From Siphonodentalium dalli (Eukaryota > Mollusca > Scaphopoda > Gadilida > Siphonodentaliidae), in the NCBI GenBank assembly GCA_032622095.1, contig CP136061.1, positions 174,737,692 through 174,801,691 on the forward strand: a DNA stretch of 64,000 bases. Direction: 5' to 3'. Below, one piece after another: positions 11,252 through 23,966 of this stretch. Every line of letters begins with the position of its first letter. Positions within the stretch are counted from its first letter, which is position 1. The position numbers and the translations under genes were made by a program. The notes under the pieces were generated by a model. It did no database searches and was not told where the DNA came from. It saw nothing but the letters and a program-made list of their open reading frames with translations.

Positions 11252-13620
11252 ATGAGTTTATCCGCCCACATTAAAGTCGCGAACAAAATTGATAAACGGG
11301 GAAACAATAGACATAATTTTCAAGCGTTAAATTGCAAACGCATATGGACAACGAAGAGCAAAGATCGTGCAGTGGCCACCGCATCCAGCATGATTATCAG
11401 ACAAAGATTAGCAAACTTTCGAACTAAAGATTATGCGATGACTGCGAGTGGTACAGACGCATGCACATTAGATATGGCGATATACACAGAAATATCAATA
11501 ATCAATGTACTAAACCTATTAAAACAACTGATAAAAATAATAGACCGAAGAAACGTAAATGGTTTGATATGGACTGTACAAATGTAAAGAAAGAAATGAC
11601 AACTTCGTTTCGTGACTTGAAAAAATCTCCATTCGATCGACAACTCATTTTGCGCTATTTCAAAGCCAAAAAGAAATACAAGAAACTAACTAAATACAAA
11701 TATAAAACATATATTCAGACTATGATCGATAAGCTGAGAGAGATGGAAAATAGGAGCCCAAAAGAATACTGGAATATAATAAATCGCTTGACGGCCAGAA
11801 AGAGACAGACATCATTAGAACCGGATCCCGATACACTTGTTGAGTTTTTTAAGACATTGTACGATAATACATACCCGTATATCTAGCATTTATCGATTTT
11901 AAAAAAGCATTTGATTCTATAAACAGGGAGTTGCTATCGAGAAAATGATGAATATTCAAATAGGGGGAAATATTCTAGACATTTTGCGCTCAATATATAG
12001 TTCAAGCGACTACATTATCAAAACATCACAAGGACTTTCGCAACCGTTTGCCTCAACTATAGGGGTGAGACAAGGATGTTCGCTGTCCCCTACCCTATTT
12101 AAGATATTTATTGACGACATCAAATCATGTTTTGATGAATCTTGCTATTCATGCACTCTACAACAATCTAAAATTAACCACTTACTGTTTGCCGATTACC
12201 TACTTCTAGTTTCGGAAAGCCAAACTGGCTTACAAAGGTCACTTGATAAAGTTGTCAGCTACTCTCAAGACAACGTATTACCCATTAACATCAACAAAAC
12301 TGAAGTAATGGTGGTTAATCAAAACTCTACTGCAGTTCCAATGTTCAAAGTTTTAGGTAATGAGTTGAAAATTTGCAGTTTTTATACCTTGGACTAATTT
12401 TTACGAAGAGTGGAAAATATAAACTCGCCCAAGAGTCATTGAGTACAAAAGCATTTAAAGTAATGCACAAACTGCGACGTGAAATGATAAATCGCCACCA
12501 CATATCTATACCACTGGCACTAAAACTTTTTAATACAGCTTTATGGAAGCGAAATATGGGCACCAGAAGTATCCCGCAATGATAACTCGCCCTCTGAGAA
12601 GATACACTTGAGCTTCTGCAAAATGATACTCGGTGTAGGATCAAAGGCGTCAACCATGCAGTGAGAGTAGAACTCGGCGTATATCCTATCTATGTCAAGT
12701 GCATAACACAGGCGTTTAAATTTTTGAAGCGAATTAATGGTCACCCGAACCAAAACTTGCGCGAAGCACATAGATCAAGCGAATCAAATACAATCAAACC
12801 CTCACTTAGAACAATGAAAGAAAAGTATGTTGCGTCATTGAACACGGCAGATGGAAATAGTTTGCACATTTCGGATAGCTATATTAATAACGCCACATAA
12901 AGATTGAAGGATGAATACATAAATAAATATATTCTTAGTGCAGACGATCCACACAGTAAACTAAGGACATATAATCAATTCAAAACCGTTTTTCGGCTCA
13001 AACCATATCTGTTATATACAACTTCGATGAAAGACTGTGAACAATTCTGTAGACTTCGAATCAGTTGTCATTCATTAGGAATAGAAAAAGGTCGACACAA
13101 ACACCCACCGGCACCAGCTGATAAGCAAAATATATGCAAAATGTGCAATGCTAACTCAGTGGAAGACGAGAAGCATTTTGTCCTCCATTGTGCTAAATAC
13201 GACAAGTTGAGAAAATGTTTATTCGAAGAACTGAATTATAAAAGCAGCGCATTTCTAAGAGCCAGTAATATCTCAAAATTTATATACATAATGCGAAACG
13301 TCCAACCAAATACAAGTAATGTGATCAGTCGAGCTATCACAGAATTCTTTGAAACGAGAGAAGAAGCCTGTGATTGAGGAATGAATTAATAATTATTTTA
13401 TATTCCACACGATATCATAGGTCAGCATACAGATTATTTGCACGCTTATAGTATTGAGTGTCTATTAAGTCACTTTGTATAAATGTAGTTTGAATAGGTT
13501 GAAAGTTTATTATATGAAAAATGTATGTATAATTATGTAAATTATATGTCTTCTTATTATGTAATGCATACGGCTCACATGAGTGTTTTTATGCTAATAA
13601 ATATCATATCATATCATCAT
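11252..13620 (+). pseudogene. Decayed non-LTR retrotransposon (LINE) with internal deletion and mutated RT active site
   Basis: The remnants lie in the order of a LINE ORF2: the endonuclease-RT linker (11461-11886, KWFDMDC ... NRSPKEYWNIINRL), reverse transcriptase (about 11877-12397, AFIDFKKAFDS, then GVRQGCSLSPTLFKIFIDDI), thumb and connection region (12373-12900, YLGLIFTKSGK), and a C-terminal CxxC region (12904-13377, CKMC then VEDEKHFVLHC). The early RT motifs between 'NTYP' and 'YLAF' are missing, consistent with a deletion near 11880. The catalytic FADD box reads FADY (Tyr codon 12197-12199), so the second catalytic Asp is lost. Several frameshifts and stops occur. The 3' untranslated part ends in a (ATATC)n-like tail at 13600-13620. 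The endonuclease is absent (5' truncation at about 11252, inside a tandem repeat). Confidence 0.85.
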
Positions 13621-14236
13621 GACCAGTATCTAGAACGAGTTCGCAAACCAGGTCCGGCCGGATATTTTCAGCAGTGTTATTGGACTTTGTTTATTGGTAT
13701 ATTCATTCCCATGACCAGTACCTAAAATGAGTTCGCAAGCCAGGCTTTTTGACAAAATCCCACCTCTTGTTTAGCTCATACTGAGAACGCAAACATTATT
13801 GAGAATGCACTTCCCCAACTGCACATTTCGGCGGGGGATACCGCCGTCTGCGACTGCTTGTTGTTTTATTTTCAAAGTCTTGATTTATATGTTTATGTGT
13901 AGTCATAATAGTGGGGCACACATGTATATACTCAAATAGAACATGCCGGTGGTTGTTGAATTGCATGTCTGAGTTAGTAGTCAGGCATTCAAATAAATCA
14001 TCCTACATGTCCTATTCTCACAGGAATGTGCCGACGGGAGGGGAGGGGGATGGTGAGTTGGTTTCATATTTTTTCAATGACATTTAATTTTTTATGTATA
14101 CCCATACCATAGTATGTCAGCGTCCGGATTGACTACTCGTCGTTTCTCTGTGAATACATGATGCATAGTGGGATTGCTTATGGTTTGTTGTACAGTGGTA
14201 GATGATCATTTATTAGAAGGTTTATTTATTTTTCAG
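13621..14236. repeat. Host repeat remnant, R2 fragment and unassigned sequence
   Basis: 13621-13745 continues the repeat interrupted by the LINE. 14088-14160 carries a piece of R2 ('tatgtatacccataccatag', then 'gtccggattgacta'). The rest shows nothing I can name. Confidence 0.45.
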
Positions 14237-14321
14237 AAGTAGGTATGACTCCATCTTCAGCACACAAACCATTGATCAACAACCTGGAAGGTATTGCACC
14301 ATGGCAGTTTTCAAACTGAAG
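14237..14321 (+). CDS. Midasin-like gene, internal exon 2 of 6
   Basis: An 85-nt exon behind a strong polypyrimidine-ag acceptor (tttatttatttttcag). It completes the AG-A codon left by exon 1 and runs 28 codons to a phase-0 end at ...AAACTGAAG before gtatta. An internal gtattg at 14292 would end in phase 2 and would not join exon 3, which is why I prefer the later, rather weak donor. It encodes SRYDSIFSTQTIDQQPGRY and then MAVFKLK. It is too short to carry a domain by itself. Its support is the phase fit with both neighbours. Confidence 0.5.
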
Positions 14322-14680
14322 GTATTACTGAAGTTGCAGCATCTATACATATATCTTAAAATACTTCTCATATCTGCTCATAATCTTGCTAAATTGGTCC
14401 TATTTGAAGTGAAGATTTTTTATGTGCCCAACCCCAAAGGAGGTTCAGATATTATAGTCAAAGACTCAGTCCACCTCTCTGTATGTCTGTTGGTATTCCA
14501 CACAAACTTATCACCTTGTAACTTAAGTTATAATTATGAGATCTGGTTGTCCTTTGGTGGTAGCCCAGCTTAGAGGAAAGGATGCCCACATTCTACCAGT
14601 TTTATCCATTCATTCTTACCAGCTTTATGGCCCTTGTTAGACTTAGAATACTGCATAATCAGGCTAAACTAGTTCTAATT
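14322..14680. other. Intronic, no gene recognised
   Basis: Low-complexity AT-rich sequence with short repeat fragments. The frame 14301-14573 is exon 2 read through its donor into the intron. Confidence 0.4.
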
Positions 14681-16371
14681 AGCTCAAATTTACTTTGTAA
14701 AGTTTGAGCTATTGTCATGAGTTGGTGTCTGTCATCCATCTGTGCATCCATCCAATAATTTCCTTTGACTCACCCATATAGGCCGCATCCCTCATCTAAT
14801 CATTCAAATATGAATCCATATATATGGCACACCCTGCAGCCCGCATTTATTGGAGAAATGTTTTGAAAATTTAGAGGCATGTTTAGGATCACCTCTAGAT
14901 GGAAGCCATCCTTTATTTCCGAAATTTAAAAAAAAAACATGGCTGCCAGTGACCATCTTGGATTTTACACTTTGCCTTACTAAATCATTTGGCACACCCT
15001 ACAGACCACATCCCTCATCCAATCGTCACCAAACTTCATATGGATCTTTGGGGTGTCCTCTAGATTGGAGCTATCGATTATTGCCGACATTTGTTATTAA
15101 ACATGGCTGCCAGCAGTCATCTTGGATTTTAAATTTCAATCCATCTGCACACCCTGCAGCCCACATCAAGGAGGTTCGGGGCATATAATTGAGGACTCTG
15201 CTCTTCTGTCAGTCCATCTGACTTTCATTCCGTCTGCCCACACGAAGAAACCACCTTGTGAATCATCAGATTTTGTTGTGGTATTCTGATAGCCCAGCTT
15301 GGAAAATGCCCACATACTACTGGTTTTGTTCATATTTGTCCCATGTATACTGGTGATGCAGGTAACCAGTGTGTATGGATGCACTGTGTGTATGGATGCA
15401 GAACCTTTTTATGTGTACCCATACCATGTATGGTACACATATTGTCGATGTCTGGATCAACCCTCCGTTGATCGTCGGCACATACTTTCTATCCGATGCG
15501 ATAACAAGTATATCGTGTTCATATTTTATGTGCATGTTTATGACAAACCCCTCAACTGTTTAGTTTTTGGTATTTTTCTGATACTGGAATCAGCTTGTCC
15601 GTCCGTCGTCCATCCGTCCGCCGGCAGCCATCTTAGATTTTACTCTTTGCATGACTAAATCCTTTGGCGCGGCCTACAGGTCGTAGCTATGGTCGTATCT
15701 TCATGAAATTTGTCATAGATGTTAACAATGACATGTAGATGGGAACGAGTCCTTTTGGGGTCATACGGCCAAAAAACATGGCCACCAGCAGCCATCTTGG
15801 ATTTTACTCTTTGCATGACTAAATCCTTGACACAGGCTACAGGTCATATCTTTGGTTAGATCATTATGAGATTTGTCATGGCTGTTGACATTGACATGTA
15901 GATGGGAACGAGTCATTTTGGGTTCATTCGGCCAAAAAACATGGCCGCTGGTGGCCATCTTGGATTTCAAAATTAAATCCATTGGCGCGGGCTACAGGTC
16001 GTACTATTTGTCTGATCATCATGAAATTTGTCATAAGGGAATTGTTGCTGCAATTCCATCAATGACATAATCGGCACCTCCAGCGATGAATGTTAATAAT
16101 GACATGTAGATGGGAACGAGTTATTTTGGGGTCTTTCGGAAAAAAACATTTTAGAATTTACTCTTTGCATCACTAAATCCTTTGGCACACCATACTCACC
16201 ACATCCCTGATCCGATCATCATGGAACTTGTCATGAATGTTGATATTGACATGTTCATCTTGTCTCACTTAGACATTTCAATTAACACCTTTCCTATTCT
16301 TCTATTTAATGTCAACCATTAAATTATTTCCCTACCTAAGTTGAGCTACAGTGTCATTGACACTTTCATTA
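14681..16371 (+). repeat. R1 repeat copy
   Basis: Begins with the R1 hairpin (agctcaaatttac-ttt-gtaaagtttgagct, 14681-14710). It contains older 'ggcacaccctgcagcc' units, a foreign-looking insert at about 15180-15600 that includes an R2 piece ('tacccataccatgtatggta'), and then 164-bp-type units (15600-16200). It ends with AGTGTCATTGACACT at 16350-16364. A GGG-ended element follows directly. Confidence 0.75.
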
Positions 16372-16439
16372 GGGACCGTCGCGAAATGCAAAAACCGATA
16401 CCGACCGATAACCGATACCGACCGATGACCGATTGTAAT

Positions 16440-16690
16440 AAATTCATCGGTCATTCTATCTGTTCCATCGGTCATTCTATCGCTTCCATCGGTCGTTTCA
16501 TCGGTCATTCTATCTGTTCCATCGGTTATTCATCGGCGACTGTTACGACGACGTTACAGCGACGTCGCAAAACACAGGTGTCAGTCGTGTTTTGGCGACG
16601 TCGCTGTAACGTCGTCGTATCAGTCGCCGATGGAACAGATGAATAACCGATGGAACCGATAGAATGACCAATGAAACTACCGATGGAAGC
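16440..16690. repeat. Subterminal palindrome of ACCGATGG words
   Basis: Arms of about 110 bp. The centre is flanked by 'gttacagcgacgtcgc' and its complement 'gcgacgtcgctgtaac', with 'aaaacacaggtgtcagtcgtgtttt' at the tip in two facing halves. The outer arms are made of repeated 'tctgttccatcggt' words. It can form a long hairpin just inside the left end of the 16372-25227 element. Confidence 0.7.
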
Positions 16691-16848
16691 GATACTCGTG
16701 CATATAACCTTGAAATCTATGCTTATAAAGTCAATTCGAATGACTATCGCCCTGAGCATAATATACATATTTATCCATGCACTGTAGTTTATCTATAGTT
16801 ATACACGCAAAATAGTGTTTGAGAGAAATCACTTACTATCATAGCCTA

Positions 16849-17119
16849 GTCCGATAGGCCTAGGTCTCAATCTGTAATTAGACATGTATTTACCCATACC
16901 GAGAAAGAATTTAATTGTGTTTATAAATGAATGCGTCATACTTTATCAGTTTATTTGTATAAACGCTACCTGATTTCCCCGCATTCAAATGACGGCAACT
17001 TAATAGACTCAATTGTGAAGTTTTATGAAAACTTTCGGACAGTTGTCAAATGACCAGCTGTACATAATAGGGCCTACTGCATTGAAAACGATTGCATTGA
17101 TCTTTGCCGACGAATCAGT
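16849..17119 (+). repeat. Direct duplication inside the 8.9-kb element, copy 1
   Basis: Shares 'gtgtttataaatgaatgcgt', 'cttaatagactcaattgtga' and 'actttcggacagttgtcaaa' with 18606-18932, in the same order and orientation about 1.8 kb away. Confidence 0.7.
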
Positions 17120-17618
17120 CATGTTCGCGTGCTTACATCTATTACTGTGCCAGTGTGGGGTTCCTTTTAGGCACAAGATATTTTCGTTTTAATTATCTCA
17201 ATCAAACACTCAATAATGCCATAATCCAAAATTTTTATTTTAGAGGTTTTATAAAATATATGGATCATTGAAAGTGTAATAAAATGTTACTTTATAGTTG
17301 GGAAGCGCCCCACCCGGACATTTACCCACCAGAAATTTCCCCACCCTGCTAATAAAATGCAGACATCAAAGAATGTTTTGACTGATCAGTGAAGCCTGGT
17401 CAGTGAGGCCATCTCAAGCGATGTCAACTCAGCCGATGTAATGTTTTGACAGACACGAAAGCGTGTTCTGACAAACATGAAAGAGTGTTTTGACGATAGT
17501 TTGGGACATCAACGCAGTTGAAACAATGTTGTGACAATTATGATCACAGTATGAATTCTAGTGAGTTAACTCTAGACAGCTATATAACCTTAGCAAATAT
17601 GGAATCATATCTTCAATC

Positions 17619-17771
17619 ATGGAACTGATTAAGAACAATCGTGGTGGTGACAAATTATGTTTCGAAGGTCATGCTTATACCAAAAAGAAAGTCAACACAT
17701 CGTCAATAAGATGGGAGTGTTCGCAGTGACGAGCTCTCACATGCAAGGGGTGTGTCACAACTGATGACGAG
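17619..17771 (+). pseudogene. FLYWCH zinc-finger exon with in-frame stop
   Basis: The 51-codon frame from ATG at 17619 to a canonical donor (gtaagt at 17772) contains FEGHAYTKK, then IRWECSQ, a TGA stop at 17727-17729, then RALTCKGCVTTDDE. The F-x-G-x-x-Y, W-x-C and C spacing is that of a FLYWCH finger, a DNA- or protein-binding zinc module often tied to MULE-type transposases and to genes derived from them. The TGA sits next to CGA and a single C-to-T change from CGA would create it. The final His of the module would be in another exon, which I could not locate. It lies inside the 16372-25227 TIR element, so it is probably captured or transposon-derived. Confidence 0.6.
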
Positions 17772-18605
17772 GTAAGTCTCAATTTCCACGATGTTAATTC
17801 ATTTTCTGAGAAACAGACATATAGAGCGTTCTTAGTTAATTATCCAATAATATGTGCGCAAATTTCCATAAGGAGCATTTAATTTGATATGTTTTTAATA
17901 TGTAAAAACTCAAACATCGGGGCCTCATTACGCACTGTCTTTAGGGAATTTCTGTATAAAAAAATGTTGTTTCGCTGCGAGAACATGGCGGACACTTTTT
18001 GTCCAAAAAAAATAAATATATATAATCTTGCGGAGAAGAACAAGCTTGCCGAGTTATGTATAAAATATAAAAATTTCACGTCCTCACTGTTATTTTATAA
18101 ACATTTGCTGGGAATTCTCCCCTGCATTTGGGTCTGCCAGCTGCTCAGCACGTTTATTTGGAGCCCGAGAGTAGTACCGTACCGGTACCTCAATATTGGA
18201 ATGATAACACGGAAACATTGATTTGGTATTAACTATTTTATTTTATTTATTGAATTACAACTAGATACCTATCCATCCTTGGGTGTTTCATTACCGTTTT
18301 TCCTTCGAAGTTTGGTGGACGGCTTGAATCCTTCCGTTGTGTCTGTGAATTTTTAACTTACCTGAGGCTGAGAAATAGACCTCAATGGGCTGGAATTTTA
18401 CTCCATCTTTGGGTTAGCCTACCTGTGTTTGAGTTGCGTTATACACCGAAAATTACGGTATTATTACTATTTACTTGTGTGTAACGGTGATTAAATTGAA
18501 TTTTTCTAAAACAATGGAAAATTTCCAATTTTGGTCTGTAAAGACACATTTTTCCCAATTCGAACGGACCCTGACCCATTCCCAAAATAGGCAAAAATCC
18601 CTGGC

Positions 18606-18932
18606 CCCGCGCACTATAGGTCTCAATCAGTAACTAGATATTTATTTACCCATATATACGGTAAAATAATCGAAGAATTGAATTGTGTTTATAAATGAAT
18701 GCGTCATACTTGATCGCCTCATGACTTCCCATTCGCGAAGTGTAATATTTCTTACGGAAGAATATTGACCTATATATGATATATAGATTTTCGCGCAATC
18801 ACGACAACTTAATAGACTCAATTGTGAAGATTTATGAAAACTTTCGGACAGTTGTCAAATGACACACTGTAGTAGGGCCTAGTGCATTGAAAACGATTGC
18901 ATTGATCTTTGCCGACGATTCACTGTCATTGA
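18606..18932 (+). repeat. Direct duplication inside the 8.9-kb element, copy 2
   Basis: Second copy of the block at 16849-17119, with an extra roughly 60 bp around 18710-18790. The two have drifted, so the duplication is not recent. Confidence 0.7.
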
Positions 18933-19194
18933 ATGTATAAAAATCTGTGCCAGAGTTTTCTTCAGAATGAAAAATAAAGAGCGTTTCTGCGTGATGAGGT
19001 ATTTTTCGGCCGCGAAAGATTTTATGAACCTAAATATTTCAAATACGTTCAAAATATGCCGTAGTTACCGTAAGACAAAGCCGCGGCAGCATGTAAGCGG
19101 ACCTTTGATGAAACTTCAAAGGGAAAATCGAGGAGAAAGTGACATGTAATCATGTTCACTCAAACAAGAGTTACGATATACGTAAACAATACTT

Positions 19195-19365
19195 TATGGA
19201 TATAGTCCAGGAGATCGACCCCAAGAAATAACAAATGTTGCTCATTTTGACGGACAAGTGCTATCCAGTCTAATTTTGTAGTAAAATATATGTAGATTAC
19301 GAAAATCCATGATAGCAGTGGTGAATTTGTAGCTTAATTGGCGAAAAACATGTTTTTATTGACCT
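19195..19365 (+). repeat. Inverted-copy block, left
   Basis: 'agtccaggagatcg', 'gttgctcat', 'gacggacaag' and 'gatagca', then 'gaatttgtagc', occur in the same order in the reverse complement of 23260-23420. The pair may be the ends of a nested element about 4.2 kb long. Confidence 0.5.
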
Positions 19366-20269
19366 ACCCGACGACCGAAAATAGAAGAATTTTTCCGGCG
19401 ACGTCATAGTACTACTAGTATTCCGGGAGCTAATATTGGTACCCTTGCACCCCTTGGGACTTAACTTCTCCCCACTCATTTTGTTCCTTATTATGTCCTT
19501 CAACTTTTAAGCAATGTTAACAAGAAAAAAAGGTGGCCATATAGACTCCAGACAAAATGGCGTCCATCATGGCCGCTGTTTTTCAGACCAGACTCTAAGT
19601 CAGTTTTATGCAAATTATAGCGGTAAAAATCCTGTAAAATGTATACAAATGTATATATTTTCGTGAAGGTAAGACATAATGTCACTTTTTTGGGGCAAAA
19701 TTGAAACTCACCATCCAAGATGGCCACCAAAATGGCCGCCGGAAGTTGAAAATATAACTTTTTTTCACAAATATCTTCTAGATCGATTCATGCTGTTTGG
19801 AACTTGTTGAGAATGCGGTATAAAATTTCACCAAAAAAAATCACAATTGGGATTCTAGTCATATTTTAACAAGAAATGAACATAACTTTGTAATGTAAGT
19901 GATGCATATGATTACCTATGAATATTCCAACTCAATGGACCCAAAATTCTTACTTTGGCTCAAAATGGCTGCCAAAATATGGAAAATGGTAATTATTACC
20001 CCAGTATGTCCTGCAATCGATTACAAGTTGTGGATGATGTACAACATTGGCTATTCTGCCTTCTATACATTGAATACTAACATGTCTGATGTACCATGGT
20101 TAATTGTTACTATTGTCACCATTGACATCACCAAAAATATTGGACTTTTCTCTCAAAAACTTGACTTAAATATCGGCAAAAATTAACTTTTCATGTTTGG
20201 ACTATTTTTTCAATTAAAATGTAACTATCTTTGGGTTGAAAGGTGTTTATTGTTTTGGTCTATCTTAAA

Positions 20270-21135
20270 TGTGTCACACTGCAGTATTTATAGACCAAAT
20301 TGTTCGCCCGATTTTGACAACTGTATACTCTCATTAAGTAGACATGGATAAACTTTTTATATGCAGCCTGTGTCGGGGAGGACGCAGTTATATAGGAGTG
20401 GGTGTAATATAGGGTGTCATGTTGACGTATTTCTCGATGGGTTAATATATAATGCTATGCTAATTATGGTCTGAAATGACTAATATCGAGATTTATGGTG
20501 ACCATTCAACGTTTGATACCATATGATGTCCCGATGGGGTATATTCTTGGAGTTCTGACATGTCATGAAGCTTCGGTACATGTCACGAAGCTTCAGTACA
20601 TAGGATGAAAAACCGCCACTGATTTGGGGTTAATGATGCAAGGTCACATTTTTTGCCAGATTTCGACAGAACTATATATATTCATTAAGTAGACATGGAT
20701 AAACGTCTTGTGTGTAGCACTGTGTCAGGGCTGAAGCAGTTATATAGGGTGGGTGTAATATAGTGTGTCATTTTGAAATAATTACACCATGGATTAATAT
20801 ATATTTCTATGATAGTTACGATCTGAAATGACTGATATCGAAGTTTATGTTGACCATTCAACGTTTGATGCCATTTGAAGGTATACGTGTCACGAAGCTT
20901 CGGTAAATTGGATGAAAAATCGCCACAGATTTGGGGTTAACGATGCGAGGTCACATTTTTCACCAGATTTTGACGGAACTGTATAGTCTCATTAAGTAGA
21001 CATCGATAATCTTCTTACATGTAGCCCTGTGTCAGAGAGGGAGCAGTTATATAGGGGTGGGTGTAATATAGTGTGTCATTATGACATATTCCTCGATGGG
21101 TTAATATCGATGCTAATTATGATCTGAAATTATTA
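20270..21135 (+). repeat. Tandem repeat, units about 307-351 bp
   Basis: 'attaagtagacat' recurs at about 20333, 20684 and 20991, each unit also holding 'cagttatatagg', 'gtgggtgtaatata', 'accattcaacgtttga' and 'cgaagcttc'. A fourth partial unit resumes at about 21660-21800 after the foldback insertion. Confidence 0.75.
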
Positions 21136-21658
21136 AAGATGGATTATCTCTTTAAATAACAAATTTTAAATAGTTGCGTGGGTATAAAATAATAGACATG
21201 AACCGAAGACCCCTGTCCGGAAAAGCTTCTATCAATTAATATTGATTTTATTTCGAATACTAAATCGGGATCGTTTATGTGTCTATTTTTAGAATAGACC
21301 ATTCGGATGATACCATATTGCGATATAGAGCACTGTGCTGCTCATATGGCTACGCACCGAAAGTTAAATGTCCCAGATTGATTGTTTGTATTGTTTTGTT
21401 CCACAGATATAAGCGACAATGAGTATAATTAACGTTTATTTGTGACAAATATTGTACAATAAAATTTCTGGTCTCTGTTAACAGTAACCACTATTGTTCG
21501 TTAGCTGAACAAACACACCTTTTTAGACTAGAAAATATTCGAAATAAAATTAATATTAATCGATAGAAGCATTTCCGGACAGGAGTCTTCGATTCAAATC
21601 TAATTTTTTATACCCCGGTAACTATATAATACATGTTTACAAAGAGATAATCCACCTG
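21136..21658. mobile_element. Foldback element inserted in tandem repeat, TA flanks
   Basis: Inverted ends share GGATTATCTCTTT outermost. Further in, the left 'cctgtccggaaaagcttcta' pairs with the right 'tagaagcatttccggacagg', and 'attttatttcgaatac' pairs with its complement, giving arms over 100 bp. It interrupts the repeat unit between 'gatctgaaat' and 'atatccgggttt', with TA on both sides (21134-21135, 21659-21660). No coding capacity. Confidence 0.7.
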
Positions 21659-21799
21659 TAATATCCGGGTTTCTGGTCACCATTCAACGTTTGTTATCGG
21701 TGCCATATGATGTCCTGTGGTGGTATATATGGCTTCGGTACATTGGATGAAAAACCGCCACTGGTTTGGGTTTAAGAATACATTGTCAATTTTTTGCCA

Positions 21800-23259
21800 C
21801 AGCGCTGGGGGATAAGTACCCAGGGCCACATGATTCTTCTTATTTCGATAGTAATGTATACTGTTATTAATAATGATACACCTTGATTAACTTCATGTTA
21901 AATGAAGCAGTCACAGTATAAGTTTCTATTATTGAACATTTAACTTGAATGTCACGTATAATCGGTACATTCGTGTTTTTGTTTCGACGCCGACTGTATG
22001 CATACATCTGATTTAAATATAGTAATATATGAATAATAATTAATGTACCGAAGCTTCGTATCTATAGGTTACAAACACCTAATTATTTTCCATAGATGAC
22101 AGTGTTAACTAAAAGTCCCTCCGGCCATGGGTTAAACCTATTTGAACTTCAAGTGGTCAATTTTTCCTTAGAACGTCATCCGTTGCACCAGTATGTGACA
22201 ACAAACGCGCCCTTTTCGGTATTTATTTCAAACGATAATCTTGCATAAACTAACCCATTTACTGCACATAAATCAGCAGCATAAAAATATCCAGACCCCT
22301 TCCATATTTTCCTCAATGATAATCAACCAATCAGCAGCCAGATTTTGTTGTTATGCTGACTCGAGTTTCCCTACACAAATTCAAGAAGCGTAACTCTATA
22401 TAATTAGTTGCTTGTAACATATTGTAAAGAAAATCGAACTTTGATCGTCTAAATCGCGCCAATTTTACAAAAACAGCTTTACTGTGATACGATAGAAATA
22501 TAGGAGTCATTGGACATCCTATTATCTCCCAGTGGTCCTTTAACCCACATACCCCATTTTAAAATTTATTTGGGTAAGAAATAACACTGATACTCTATTC
22601 CTGATAACTATGGAAGCACAGTTTAGTAGAAAGATACTATTAAATGTCTCATGTCATGCTTGTCATATACATATATGCTGCACAGTGTCGCATGCCCCAT
22701 GTCCATCCACTCTCTAATGGGAATATTATGACCACAAATGTGATCACACCCAAAATTCAGGGTTTTTCATCATAATTTAATTTGTAAAATCCGACTCGCG
22801 TGCATAACAACGCACATGATAGAAAGGCATATGTATAAGTTTTGAAAACTAGTTACGTATATCTACCATGTGCCTTAAGAAATTGATATAATTTTGAAAA
22901 GTACAATGTTTAATTGGATTTGAATTAGACCCCCCTCAACTTAGAAAACAAGTAGAAACCTTCTTAAATCCATTTAAAAACATTTTAGAAGACAAGTTTG
23001 TAAATTATTTAACACTATTAAAATAATTAATGGCGAATTTAACCATTAAAATCATATTAAGATGAAATGGTTGCAATTTGGACGATTTTGGATATAAAAA
23101 AAAAATTAAATGGTAAAAAAATTTAAATTCTTCAATTTTGTTTAGCACGATTAGTTATTTAACATTATTAACACAATTACTATTCAACTTAATCACCAAA
23201 ATCATACTAAAATGAAATGGTTATATATTGAATTTTTTTTTTTAAATTTGGGCTAAAAA
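21800..23259. other. AT-rich sequence within the 8.9-kb element
   Basis: Nothing gene-like. At about 22980-23240 two diverged blocks share 'aaaatcata', then 'aatgaaatggtt', suggesting an old 130-150-bp duplication. Confidence 0.4.
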
Positions 23260-23420
23260 CATAGAAAAATGCCCAATAAATCGCAAAACCAAAGAAGGCT
23301 ACAAATTTGTTCTTGCTATCATAATTTTTCTTCATTACCATACCTAAAACATCAAAAATAACATGGTCGCAGCTTGTCCGTCAATATGAGCAACACTACC
23401 TCCCGATCTCCTGGACTAAT
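23260..23420 (-). repeat. Inverted-copy block, right
   Basis: Reverse-complement partner of 19195-19365 (contains 'gtccgtcaatatgagcaaca' and 'cgatctcctggact'). Confidence 0.5.
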
Positions 23421-23944
23421 ATATATAACAAAATAAAATGATGCATGGTTTATACACCAATTGAATAAAGCGTCCACATGGTTTGTTTATGTGGATTTGC
23501 AATAGACCGGATATGGATGATTAGAATTGTGCTAAATTAATCGGCTTTCCGGGAAACGGGGCACCATTCTGAGTGCACCACTTCCCTTAGACGTTAAGAA
23601 AAAGACTTTTAAAATAAAATAAATTGAGCGCACAAAATAAATAACTAATTTTTTTAATCGTACCGAATTCTACTATTGAAAACATAAATTCCAACACGCT
23701 ATGTTCGGGTTCACTACACTGTATTGATACAGTGCTTAAATAGGTACATATTTCACGTTTCGACTTGACTGTGGTGTTTGTTCCTTCAATATACGCCGAA
23801 ATGTATTTATGAAACTTGGCATGTATGGATTAGAGTTATGTCCCGTAGCTCGGGTATGTTACAAATTGGGAATCTGTTCGGAGTATGTGCAGAATACACC
23901 CAGACGTTAAACCGAGTAATGCCGAATATCTTTCGGTATGCATC

Positions 23945-23966
23945 GGGGGGGGGGGGGGGGGGGGGG
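23945..23966. repeat. Poly-G tract of 22
   Basis: Homopolymer, G-quadruplex prone. It creates artefact polyglycine and polyproline frames. Confidence 0.9.

Noticed and set aside
14237-14291. Shorter version of exon 2 ending at 14291
   Set aside because: Ends in phase 2, which cannot join exon 3 (open only in phase 0).
16341-16768. Arginine-rich frames on both strands
   Set aside because: They read through the palindromic ACCGATGG array and mirror each other; structural DNA, not a gene.
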